A stretch of 64,000 nucleotides of DNA from Hydrangea macrophylla (lineage: Eukaryota; Streptophyta; Magnoliopsida; Cornales; Hydrangeaceae): contig CM066984.1 of the NCBI GenBank assembly GCA_033977485.1, positions 29,803,501 through 29,867,500 of the forward strand, written 5' to 3'. The number at the start of each line of letters is the position of its first letter. Position 1 is the stretch's first letter. Positions 22,630 to 32,740 of the stretch are shown piece after piece. A program made the translations under genes and the position numbers. Under the pieces are notes generated by a model, which ran no database searches, was not told the origin of the DNA, and saw only the letters and a list, made by a program, of their open reading frames with translations.

Positions 22630-25600
22630 TGTGGACACCGGGTTTCCACCGCTTCGTTTGCTTTTTGAAACTTGTTTTGATTTTTGAATCAAGGAAAGAG
22701 AAAAGATCTGTTGAAAACAGATACAGAGTCGCCACTTGGTCTTTAAGGAACCAAGAAACCTTATTTTGACTCACCCAAATGGATAAAGGGCACCGGCCCT
22801 TCATAACCAAAGAACTTGGCTCGGGGTTTTGGTACGAGAGAGGAAGGAGCCTTTGTCAAGACTAAAACACCCTCAACTCGCCCCGTCTCTCGACGGGCCT
22901 CAATTAGCATCCAAATAATCGTCTTATACTATGTATGGTTCGGCAATTAATACTATGATAGTATATTACATCACATAAGAATCTTGAAATTGAAAATCAA
23001 AAGATAAGATATCATTCATAAGATTTAAGTCAAATATCATACAATGTAAAGTGAAAATCACACAAATAAACCTAGGAAAAATCTTCTAATCATGTATCAA
23101 ATAATCAAGACTTCCTAATCTAAAGGGGGCATGAATTGTTCTTGAAACAAATAAACAAAGAAATCAAAATATGCTTAGCAAGCTAGTATGATGCATGTTA
23201 GTCTTTGAGAAAAGAAGACCTCTCAATCCCCGGGACGGATGAGAAAGGATGATTAGATCGAGGAAAAGCATGAACGTGTGATCAAGTTCATTCCTTATAA
23301 TCTTCTTAGATTAGGAGCCATGAAGGCCCCAAATCTTGCATAAATGCAATGTATGTATCTAGAATGTGCCAAGGTTGTAGTGTGCTTTGTGTTCATGGAT
23401 TCCTAGAATGACTTAGAAGTCTAAAATGTGTATGAATGGATGAATGAAATCAACATGGGATGTGTACAAATGTAGTATGAAGTACTTCCTAAGATATGAA
23501 CTAATTTGGAGTACATATAAGCATCAAATAAAAGAATAAAAGTTAAAATGTGCTTGCTGTGAATAGTGGACAGAACAGTAACATGATCTTCGGAAAATTG
23601 AAAAGAGGGGTTAGGAACGTTTTCAATGCATGATGTTTTATGGAGATGTTCCTTATTGTGTCTAGAATACAACCCAAAAAGCCAATCTTTAATAACTATC
23701 ACAGATTGAGAGAAATCATATAAACAACAGAGGTCACTCAAAAACAGAGTCCGTACTGTCGACTGAAATGTTGAAAACTCTTAGAAAATGAAAACGAATG
23801 ATCTACGGGCCCATTTTATACAAAATGTTCCCTAAGACATTGACGTTTAAGGGAAAAATAAGTTGGGACCACCCCTTTTGGAAAATATTTCTGAAAAAGA
23901 AGTTGGAAGTTAGTCAAGCTGCTGTGACAGCAGAGGCAGAATGTTTGGAAGGAATGTTTGGGTCCAAATGGACCATTTTCAAGTACTTCCAAGTCAAACC
24001 AAAAATCATGGGTGTTTTCCAATGAGTTAGGAAGACTTTACAAGTGGCCTTGCATCCATACATTGAGTATTGAGTTCTAGAGAAATCTTTGAACTCAGAT
24101 CACTCACTGTTTTGACTCACTGTTATGAAGATTTTTGGGGAAAACAAGGTCTTCTTTCTTGAGATCAAAATGAGGGGGATTGAAGGGGGTTTTGGAATAG
24201 AGGTTTTGAAAATGTATTTTCAATACTCGATAAAGATCATAGACACTTAAAATGCCAACATCAAACTCAACATCAAGAACCTCCAAGATTGTTGGACAGA
24301 TTTATTTTTATTTGAATATAACTTCAACACACTTCAAGAATACTTTGGAGGTATTGAAGTTATGATCATCATCTATCAAACATGTTTTTGAGGTCAAGAG
24401 CTACTATCCATAAGGATTCACTCACCCCAAACTTCATGTCATCATTTAGATGATGATGAACTATAAGTAAATAAAGAAAATCAAAAAGAAATGAGGTGAG
24501 AAGAGATGAACAATGAATAAACAAGCAAGTAGATAACAATCAATAGATGATAATCAATGTGATTTTGGACTTGTAGCTTGGTGTTTCACTCATAGATTTT
24601 GACATTTGGACATGGAAGTAGCTTCCTAACTCAAGAATGCTCAAGAATGGTGATTGGGGGTGTTTGGGATGTGAAGTATAAGAGAGGTAATGGAAGAACA
24701 CAAGATTAAAACTCACTTTCTATAGCAAAATAGTAGGAGGAAGCTCCTTTTCTCTCTTCTAAACCTATCTCTATCTCTCTTCTTCTCTACAACTTTTCAA
24801 GCTTTTGCACTTGGCCCCCCCAAAATGAAGAGCAATGGGGGTTTTATATAGGCCAATTTGGGGTGGTTTTGGGATTTTAGAAGTGTTCCCATTGGTCCCA
24901 AACATAAAACTACGTCGTTTTGGTTTTCAATTAATCAAATTGGACCCCCCAAAAAATTATAAAAAATGGACTCTGCGAGGGTTGAGTGCCGCGGCGGCAC
25001 TGGGCCTGTGCCGCGGTAGCAGTGGGCCAGTGCCGCAGCGGCACTACTCCTCAGACGCCCAGAAATTTACGTTTAGGCCCCCAGAAAAGGCCCTATTTTG
25101 TCCAAAATTCACAGAAAATGCATACGAACTCCAAATTGAGGTTGTAATATACCGTTGGAAAGGTAATGGAGTCTACTTTACATAAAAAATAGTTCAGGGA
25201 CAAGTAACTTTGAAAAGTTTTGCGGTATTTGCGATAAAAGTTGATTTGATCGCCTTTTTCGCCTTTCGAAATTCATAATAAACTCGTTTTAAATTCAAAA
25301 ATTATGTGCGATATACAGTCGGAAAGCTATTGACCTCTAGTATCCATGATAAATATTTGAAAATTGCTATGATGCCCCAGTTTTAAAGTGAAATTCTGGT
25401 CAAACTGGTCAAACCTGGGATTATCGGGAAGTTCTGGAAACTTCTGACGTTTTCGCTCGATTTTCTTTTAAAACTCATTTTAATACTTTTCTCATGATCT
25501 AGAATGATTTCGGTGAATTCGAACGATTTCGGTCAAACTTGGTTAAACTCTGGTCAAACCTTGGTCAAACCGGTCAACGGGGACTTTCGGGGAACTTCTG

Positions 25601-25867
25601 GGACTTCCGGGGGTCTCTGGGAGCTGACGATTTCTTCCGGTTTTACTTAAAAACTCATTTTATCATTTTTCTTACGACATAGCATGTTTTCAGAACTTCG
25701 GGACCAAATCTGGGAGTTTTTGGACTTTCAGGGGCATTTTGGTCAATCTGAGCATTCTGAGATATAGAACTGACTTCCAGGAGTCATTTTGAGTCTTTTA
25801 CGATCATTGTGAACCACCAAGCTATGGGTCTCCTAAATCTGATAGTCGACAAAATGGGGTGTCTACA
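22630..25867 (-). repeat. E2 3' LTR (3.2 kb)
   Basis: Termini TGTGGACA...TGTCTACA on the plus strand. Next to the right LTR it shows deletions of about 10 bases (near 24905) and about 17 bases (near 25085), plus scattered substitutions. Noncoding: the open frames inside are repeated in all three LTR copies without conserved domains. A minus-strand TATA-like 'tatataaaac' lies at about 24843-24852, just upstream of a G/C-run. Confidence 0.85.
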
Positions 25868-25881
25868 GTTTGCCCCTCTTT
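25868..25881 (-). other. E2 polypurine tract
   Basis: The minus strand reads AAAGAGGGGCAAAC, adjoining the LTR start TGTAGACA. It primes plus-strand DNA synthesis in LTR retrotransposons. Confidence 0.85.
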
Positions 25882-26031
25882 GGCAGGAACTTGCGAGGCA
25901 ACGCATGTCGCAAGCGAGTGCCAAAGTTTTGAAAAGACAGGACTTTTTGGAGGCTACAGATTTAGGATAAAAAGCATTGCAAAAGATGCAATGATGCTGA
26001 GGCTAGTGCTGGTCGCGCTCTGCGTGAGCTG

Positions 26032-26069
26032 CCTACGTATCCCAAGGGGAATCAGACCAGGACGTAGTT
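26032..26069 (-). other. CTACGT/ACGTAG stem motif, PPT-proximal copy
   Basis: Inverted repeat with outer stem CTACGT/ACGTAG and inner stem TCCC/GGGA on the plus strand. It is the equivalent of 17308-17344 in E1. Part of a six-copy family discussed in findings. Confidence 0.65.
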
Positions 26070-26875
26070 CGGGGCACAAAGGAATGAATCACACATGCAC
26101 AACAAGACATGCGGATGCTATGCTATGAGGATGATATGCAATGCATGGATGTGATGTGAATTGTGTCATGAGTCCTATCATGTCTAGTGTTATGATCCTA
26201 GTATGAGCAGGTGCTGTGGGGTGTGCCACTCCGAGTGGGCTGGTGTTGTGCTAGTGTTTGTGATTGTGATGTGGTGGATGACTCGGATAAGAACATCAAG
26301 GTTTAGAAGACTCTGGGTCTAGGGGCAAACTTCTGGAATTTGGAAAGTGTGCTTTGCAAGCGGATGTAATCGAACGTGGGATCCTAGAGGACAATAATCG
26401 GAGATGTCGTTTAACCGACGGATACGAGTGCCCTGGGAATTAAGAGACAGACACAGAAGTCAAGTGATGGACATGAAATCCTGAGATGTCAAGCGATGAT
26501 CATAGAAGCCCCATTGATAGAAGCCTAAGATGGAATATTTTGAATGAGCGCGATTGGTAAAAAGATGATGAGTCGATAACTGACTATTGTGACTATCGTG
26601 ATTGAGTTGACGGTGTATGAATCGATACGTCCGCTGGGGATTAAACTGAATTTCCTGGGGATGAAGCGACTCTTTCTGGGATCTCTCTTTAACTGCTTCT
26701 CTTGATCGGGATTCAAATTTGAATTCATCAAGATCTTTTGGCGCTCGATCCAAGAGGGCCAGTTGGGGCCTCCGGGAGCTGGTATCTGTTTGTTTCTGTC
26801 CTCGGGGGATGATGTAGGGTTCTCGGAGATGATCTGTGGCAGTTAAGGTTTCGATATTGAAAGAGGAGGGTGATG

Positions 26876-28050
26876 GACTTATGTTGCTTTAGGATGAAAG
26901 AAGGTCATCAACGGCCACTCATGGACTTATGTTGGACAGATGAAAGAAGATCATCAACAGCCACTCATGGACTTATGTTGCAGGAGAAAGGAAGATCATC
27001 AACAGCCACTCATGGACTTATGTTGCATGAAGAGATATGAAAGATCAATAGCCACTCATGGACTTATGTTGCTAGGAGAAAGGAAGATCATTAACAGCCA
27101 CTCACGGACTTATGTTGCATGAAGAAAGAAAGATCATCAACAGCCACTCATGGACTTATGTTGCATGGATGAAAGATGAAAAATCAACAGCCACTCATGG
27201 ACTTATGTTGCTAGAAGAAAGGAAGATCATCAATAGCCATTCATGGACTTATGTTGCATGAAGAAAGAAAGATTATCAACAGCCACTCATGGACTTATGT
27301 TGCAAAGATGAAAGATGAAAAATCAACAGCCACTCATGGACTTATGTTGCATGAAGAAAGGACGAAAGATCAACAGCCACTCAAGGACTTATGTTGCTAG
27401 AAGAAAGGAAGATCATCAACAGCCACTCATGGACTTATGTTGCATGAAGAAAGTCGAAAGATCAACAGCCACTCATGGACTTATGTTGCTAGGAGAAAGG
27501 AAGATCATCAACAGCCACTCACGGACTTATGTTGCATGAAGAAAGAAAGATCATCAACAGCCACTCATGGACTTATGTTGCATGGATGAAAGATGAAAAA
27601 TCAACAGCCACTCATGGACTTATGTTGCTAGAAGAAAGGAAGATCATCAACAGCCACTCATGGACTTATGTTGCATGAAGAAAGATGAAAGATCAACAGC
27701 CACTCATGGACTTATGTTGCATAGGAGAAAGGAAGATCAACAACAGCCACTCACGGACTTCTGTTGCATGAAGAAAGAAAGATCATCAACAGCCACTCAT
27801 GGACTTATGTTGCATGGATGAAAGATGAAAAATCAACAGCCACTCATGGACTTATGTTGCTAGAAGAAAGGAAGATCATCAACAGCCACTCATGGACTTA
27901 TGTTGCATGAAGAAAGATGAAAGATCAACAGTCACTCATGGACTTATGTTGCATAGGAGAAAGGAATATCATCAAGAGCCACTCATGGACTTATGTTGCA
28001 TGAAGAAAGATGAAAGATCAACAGCCACTCATGGACTTATGTTGCTAGAA
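26876..28050 (-). repeat. 26-unit tandem array in E2 3' UTR (about 45-bp unit)
   Basis: The plus-strand core 'cagccactcatggacttatg' occurs about 26 times, separated by a variable purine-rich linker of about 18-24 bases ('atgaagaaagatgaaagatc' or 'tagaagaaaggaagatcatc' types). Mean period is about 45 bases. Linker types recur in a fixed order at about 27070-27240, 27485-27640 and 27720-27880, so there is higher-order organisation. The array lies about 1 kb before the 3' LTR, the place where Tat/Ogre elements are known to carry tandem repeats. It gives short spurious frames. Confidence 0.9.
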
Positions 28051-28559
28051 GATGATGGTTAACTTTTGGCGGTTTGGAAAGGGATAAAATTTTCCCCAAG
28101 TTTGGACGCTTCTCATGCTGACGCCTTAACCAGTGCAGTAATGGTGTTTGGTACTCCTGCTTGTATTGGCATGCTCTTTATAACTTGATTTGAAAATTTT
28201 ATTTGTCACTGTTGACTTATACATTTGAGACTACAACAGACTCAAAAACTTGACAGACATTGACGCACGAGGACGACACATTTGACACCAAAAATGAAAC
28301 AAGCTCATCCTGTCAAAACTTGGTGTGCTTTTGTCATAAACGATGTACCATTTCTCTTTTGGTGTTCACCCCTCATCTTAACATGGTAGCACTTTGCTGA
28401 TAAATCTGATTTTTGAAAATTCCTCCCTAGTGATCTAGTCAATTTTCTACTTCTCCCAAGAAGTGCTTTGAATTAGTGCCTTAGCTTTTAGAGTAAAAGA
28501 TGCTCTATTTCAAAATTTTCAAAACAACTTGGTAACTTGAAAACTCGCCCTCGGTGTGA

Positions 28560-28775
28560 AGGGATTGTGTTAGGCAAACGGAGTTTGCCCCTAGTTTGAG
28601 GTGTACAAAGTGGGATTCATAAGCAAACGAGGTAGGTGACCGAAGTTTGCCCCTAGTTTGGATGATGGTTTATTGGAGGTTTTGGGCAAACGAGGTAGGT
28701 GACCGAAGTTTGTCCCTCGTAAAAGTCAGGCAAACGAGGCGGGTAGCCGAAGTTTGCCCCTAGTGTGGAAGGTGA
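28560..28775 (-). repeat. PPT-like 'gggcaaac' repeat in E2
   Basis: The plus-strand words 'gcaaacgaggtaggtgaccg' and 'aagtttgcccctag' recur three to four times. The minus-strand reading 'aggggcaaac' is nearly the PPT itself. E1 has the equivalent stretch at 19130-19325. Confidence 0.7.
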
Positions 28776-28830
28776 TTTCTGGCTTGAGGCAAGGACCGTG
28801 ACTTTAATCTCTCAAATGCTCATAACTTTT

Positions 28831-29595
28831 GCCTAGGCACCAGTGAGGTGACCTAGCAAGCTCTTTTCTCTCTTTTGTTGTTGCTCACCTTGGATTTAGC
28901 TATAATTTTTGCCTAGGCGTCCTTTCAAATTTTCGACCTAGCGAGCTATCCTTCTTTTTCCTTTTTTGAAAGTCTGCCTACGTACCCCCAAGCGGGGATC
29001 AGGTCCAACGTAATTCGAGCCATAGTCGGAAAGAAGCGGGTTGATTTTTAGGTAGGTGGGGTGACCGAACCGTTGTGGTTACCTACGTATCCCCGAGCGG
29101 GAATCAGGTCGAGCGTAGTTCAAGGCAAGGTCTTGAAAGAAATTGGTTTGAGGATTTTTCAAACCAATCGTAAAAGAAGTTCAAACTTAAGCCACTTGTG
29201 GTAGCTTTGAATAAAAGGATTCAGTTTCAATCTCCCTTTCTTTTCTTTTTCTTTTTCTTTTTGTTTTGTTTGGAGGATTGATCCTTTTCACTTTCGCCTA
29301 GCCAGTCAATTTTGCTTTTTAATGTAGTCGATTCTTGTGAGATCTTTCAATCTCAATCTCAGAATTCCAGAATGTGCATGTCAGCTCTCGGAATTTATTT
29401 GTGGCCATTCCGTGCCTTTTGAAATGTGATCTTGGCATGTTCTTAAGATGTATCTTGAAGCGTATGATTCTCTCATTTGTTTCATCAAAATTTTCTCCAG
29501 CATTTTGACTGGCTAGGGTCAGATATGGGAAATCAATACCTTATTGGCTCTAACTTTTGCCTAGGTGCCCTTTCGGGTTTTCAACCTAGCGAGCT
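28831..29595 (-). other. E2 3' region with inverted-repeat motifs
   Basis: Holds three copies of the CTAGG/CCTAG motif (28831-28862, 28909-28947, 29559-29595) and two of the CTACGT/ACGTAG motif (28977-29014, 29092-29119). They are interleaved as in E1. Noncoding. Confidence 0.6.
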
Positions 29596-30288
29596 TTTTC
29601 TCTTCTTTTCTTTTCTTTTTCTTTTTTTTTTTTTTTTTGGAAAGTGGAGATGAAACTCACTGAAATGTTTGGCTACCGTCAAGGACCAAGTCCGCACAGG
29701 TTCGCATGGCTATCAATTGGGTTGGGCCCAAGGCTTTGAAATGGTAGGAATGGTGGCAAGGGTGTTGGGCAAGCCCCAAATCAGTCTCAACTATGTCTTT
29801 TCAAGATTTGAGCAAAAGCATCTTTAAATTCTTAAAGTAAGACTATTCAATTCTCGGCTCTTCATCGGTGTTGGTGCAAAATTGACTTTGACCTTTAGGA
29901 TTATTTTTTTAGCACAGTAATATCCATGGTAATTTGAAAAGTGACACTTCAGTTTAGCGATTCATGCATCTATGACTAGGCACATCAGATTAGGAAAAAT
30001 GAGACTTCATTCCATCAGCAAGAGAGAGGGATTACATTACTCGACACAGACCCATAACTACTCGATGGTAGACAGACTCGACCACAAGACTAAACTTGAA
30101 ATAGAGTCAAAACATAGGACAGACTCGACTAGACTTGACAGAGTGTCACGATGACTCGCTTATTTTTTTGAAAGAGCATCCTCATTTTCTTTGCCAGCAA
30201 AAGTCCCAAACACCACAACCTCACTTGCACAAGTTCAACATTCATGGGCCTCAGCGAAGAGGATCATTCGAATAGGTAAACCAGGGGC

Positions 30289-30854
30289 TTAGGTGACACG
30301 GGGTTGAATGGGTGGTGGCTCAATGATGTTTTGGTCGATGAGGTCCTGGATATCATGGCAGAGCCGTATGCACTGGTCGGTGTCATGGCCTGGGCCTTGG
30401 TGGTAGGCACATCGTTTGGACAGGTCACAGTTAGGTGGTGGGGGATCGGCACGAGGCTGAAGGAGTTGGAGGTGTCCCTTTTTTAGCAGACGGCCTAAGG
30501 CTATGGAGGGGGAGATATCTAGTTTGGCAAAGGTACGGGGTTGCTTTTTCTGGTAAGGGCAACTAGTGGTTTGGTTGGAGGATTGGTATGGCCGATGAGG
30601 GTATGCCATGGGTTGGCTGCACAGGTTGTTGACATCCGGGGAGTGTCGGGAGTATTTAGGCCTCTTGGACTGGTGTTGGGCTTCATCCTTCTTGAACTTC
30701 TCTTCTCTGATGGCATCCTCTATCCTGGTTCCTATTTCAGATAGCTCTTTACCAATGCTCTGCTCCATCTTCTCAAATCGACTAACCTTAAACTCAACTG
30801 CTCAATAGTGGTTTGTAGCTTGTTCACTTTCTCTTCCAGAGCTCTGTAGGCCAT
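30289..30854 (-). pseudogene. E2 gag with internal deletion
   Basis: The first ATG at 30854 opens 'MAYRALEEKVNKLQTTIEQL', a heptad-like coiled-coil start typical of Ogre-type gag. After about 28 codons the frame shifts and sequence jumps to 'EIGTRIEDAIREEKFKK', which in E1 lies after the capsid domain. The rest (30768-30289) is the C-terminal part with 'LLKKGHLQLLQP' and 'KRCAYHQGPGHDTDQC'. The whole central capsid domain present in E1 is therefore deleted, and the two ends are out of frame. The C-terminal part alone is an uninterrupted 159-codon frame. Confidence 0.75.
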
Positions 30855-30879
30855 TTGGATCGATGATGGTCTAGCCCTC

Positions 30880-32716
30880 GATTAAGATTGTAAATTCTGG
30901 GAGGTATAGAAGTGCGCTTACTCGGGGCTACGTTTTTTTTTCTGCAAATAGAAGTAAAAGCCCAAATTAGTAGAGGCGCAAAATACTTCTAGGGACTCCT
31001 AGGGGAGAGATGATCAAGATTTTGAAGAATTCATCGATGTGAACTGATGACAGTCGTAGCATGTGTATGAGCTCTATATAACGATCGACATAAGTAAAGA
31101 TGATGACATGTATGCATTTGATGTGTAGAGACTGACACATGTGAGACTGACGAGATGTACGTGCATGTATACTGACACGAATTGTGTATGCATATGAGAC
31201 AAGCATGCGGATGCAAGCCCTAATCGATATGATGCCGCTACTTCTAACAGATATCAGTTAAACAAATAAGGTACTAGCCATACAGAGTGTGCTAACCTTA
31301 CTTTCCAGTATGATCACCAAGGGATATTAGGGATTTCCGGGATACTTTGGAAATTTTGGACAGAGTTTCTGGGAGAAATAGCGATTTGGAAGATTTGGAG
31401 AAATTTCTAGAAGTCATTTGAGTTTCTAGGAGAATTAAGGATTTCTGGTTGATTTGGACTGAGCTTCTAGGAAAAACTGGTATTTTGGGTATTTATGAGA
31501 AATATGGATAGAGTTTCTAGGGGACACAAGTATATCTGGGCATTTCTGGGTGATTTGGGCAGAGAGTTTTTTTTTTTTGGGAGAAACAAGTACTATGGAT
31601 ATTTCTGGGAAATTTGGATAGAGTTTGTAGGAGAAACAAGTATATCTGGGCATTTCAAGGCGATTTGGGCAGAGATGCTGGGATTTTTGGAGAATCTGGG
31701 AGATTTGGGCAGAGATTATGGGAAAACATGAAAATTTGGGTAAGTTGGACAGAGTTTCTGGGAGAGACAAATATACCAGAGTTTCTGGGAGAAATTGAGA
31801 TTTTTGGGTAATCTAAGAGGTTTGGACAAAGCTTCTGGGAGAACAGGTATAACTGGATAAATCGGACAGAGTTTCTGAGAAAAACAAGTATACCAGAGTT
31901 TCTAAGAAAAATTGAGGTTTCTGGGTATTCTGGGGGAAGTAAGAATATCTGGGGGGGACATAAGTATATCGGAGTTTCTGGAAGAAATTGAGATTTCTGG
32001 GTAATCTGGGGAGAAATAGGGATTTCTAGGAAATCTGGGTGATTCGGATAGAGTTTCTAGGAGAAACAGGGATATCCTGATGAGTTGGGTAGAGTTTCTG
32101 GAAGAAATAGGGATATACGACGGGAATAGGTGATGATGGTGATCATACTGTCTAGCAAGTTTTCATACTCTTATGTCTCAGGACCAACAAACAAGGTTTG
32201 CGGTGTATATCTTTGTGAGCATGGAGCAGACTGCCTAGGCAAGTCAACTCAATGTGATCACATGTGAGTTATTGCCTTGGGAATCATAAGAAAGAGGTTC
32301 TATTCTATGCCACATAAGCGTCTACACCGCGCAGGTAATCCCGCCAGGGCATACAGCAGTTATTTCAAATTGTCCTATCTGAAAAGATAAATGAACAGTC
32401 CTATGAAAGGTTCTACAGGAATCTATATGCAAAGGCTGGGTTTAGTCAAAAAGGGTCCGTTGACGAGAGTTCCAATATACCGTCAGGGAGACAGTACGGA
32501 GGTTTTTACTCTTTTTGATATACCTTGGAAGGTACAGTATCAACGGTGACTTGTGCCCTAGCACAGCAAGACCCGAACAATGTCAGCGCTGCGTTTCAGA
32601 CACAGTCGGAGGGGGGAAATGCAAGAGTGCAATGCGGTGAACCAAACACAGTAAAAAGATGATTTTAAGGATGCTTCTTATGAGTCAAACCTCTGTATTA
32701 TTTTGTTTTAAAATAA
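30880..32716 (-). mobile_element. E2 5' leader
   Basis: Noncoding leader between PBS and gag. It contains a degenerate repeat at 31320-32115 and a segment at 32435-32460 shared with the leader at the left edge of the window. No gene was recognised; short open frames here come from the repeats. Confidence 0.6.
31320..32115 (-). repeat. Degenerate repeat in E2 leader (about 40-50-bp unit)
   Basis: The plus-strand words 'gacagagtttctgggagaaa' and 'gggatttctgggtaatctgg' recur about 15-18 times with irregular spacing and many substitutions. An inserted T-run lies at 31569-31578. It is purine-rich on the plus strand. Confidence 0.75.
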
Positions 32717-32718
32717 AA

Positions 32719-32740
32719 ATCCCCAGCAGAGTCGCCAGAT
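32719..32740 (-). other. E2 primer-binding site
   Basis: The minus strand reads TGGCGACTCTGCTGGGGA starting two bases after the 5' LTR end. I associate this PBS with Ogre-lineage elements (tRNA-Arg type, from memory). Confidence 0.75.

Noticed and set aside
26940..27539. Repetitive reading frames such as those repeating 'HGLMLLGERK' and 'HSRTYVA'
   Set aside because: They are translations of the 45-base tandem array; frame and ends follow the repeat, with no conserved protein.
26876..28050. CRISPR-like array
   Set aside because: Regular repeats with variable linkers superficially resemble one, but the linkers are repeated too, the context is a plant retrotransposon and there are no cas genes.
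31569..31578. Transposon tail or poly(A) insertion in the E2 leader
   Set aside because: Only a short T-run with no target duplication or element body next to it.
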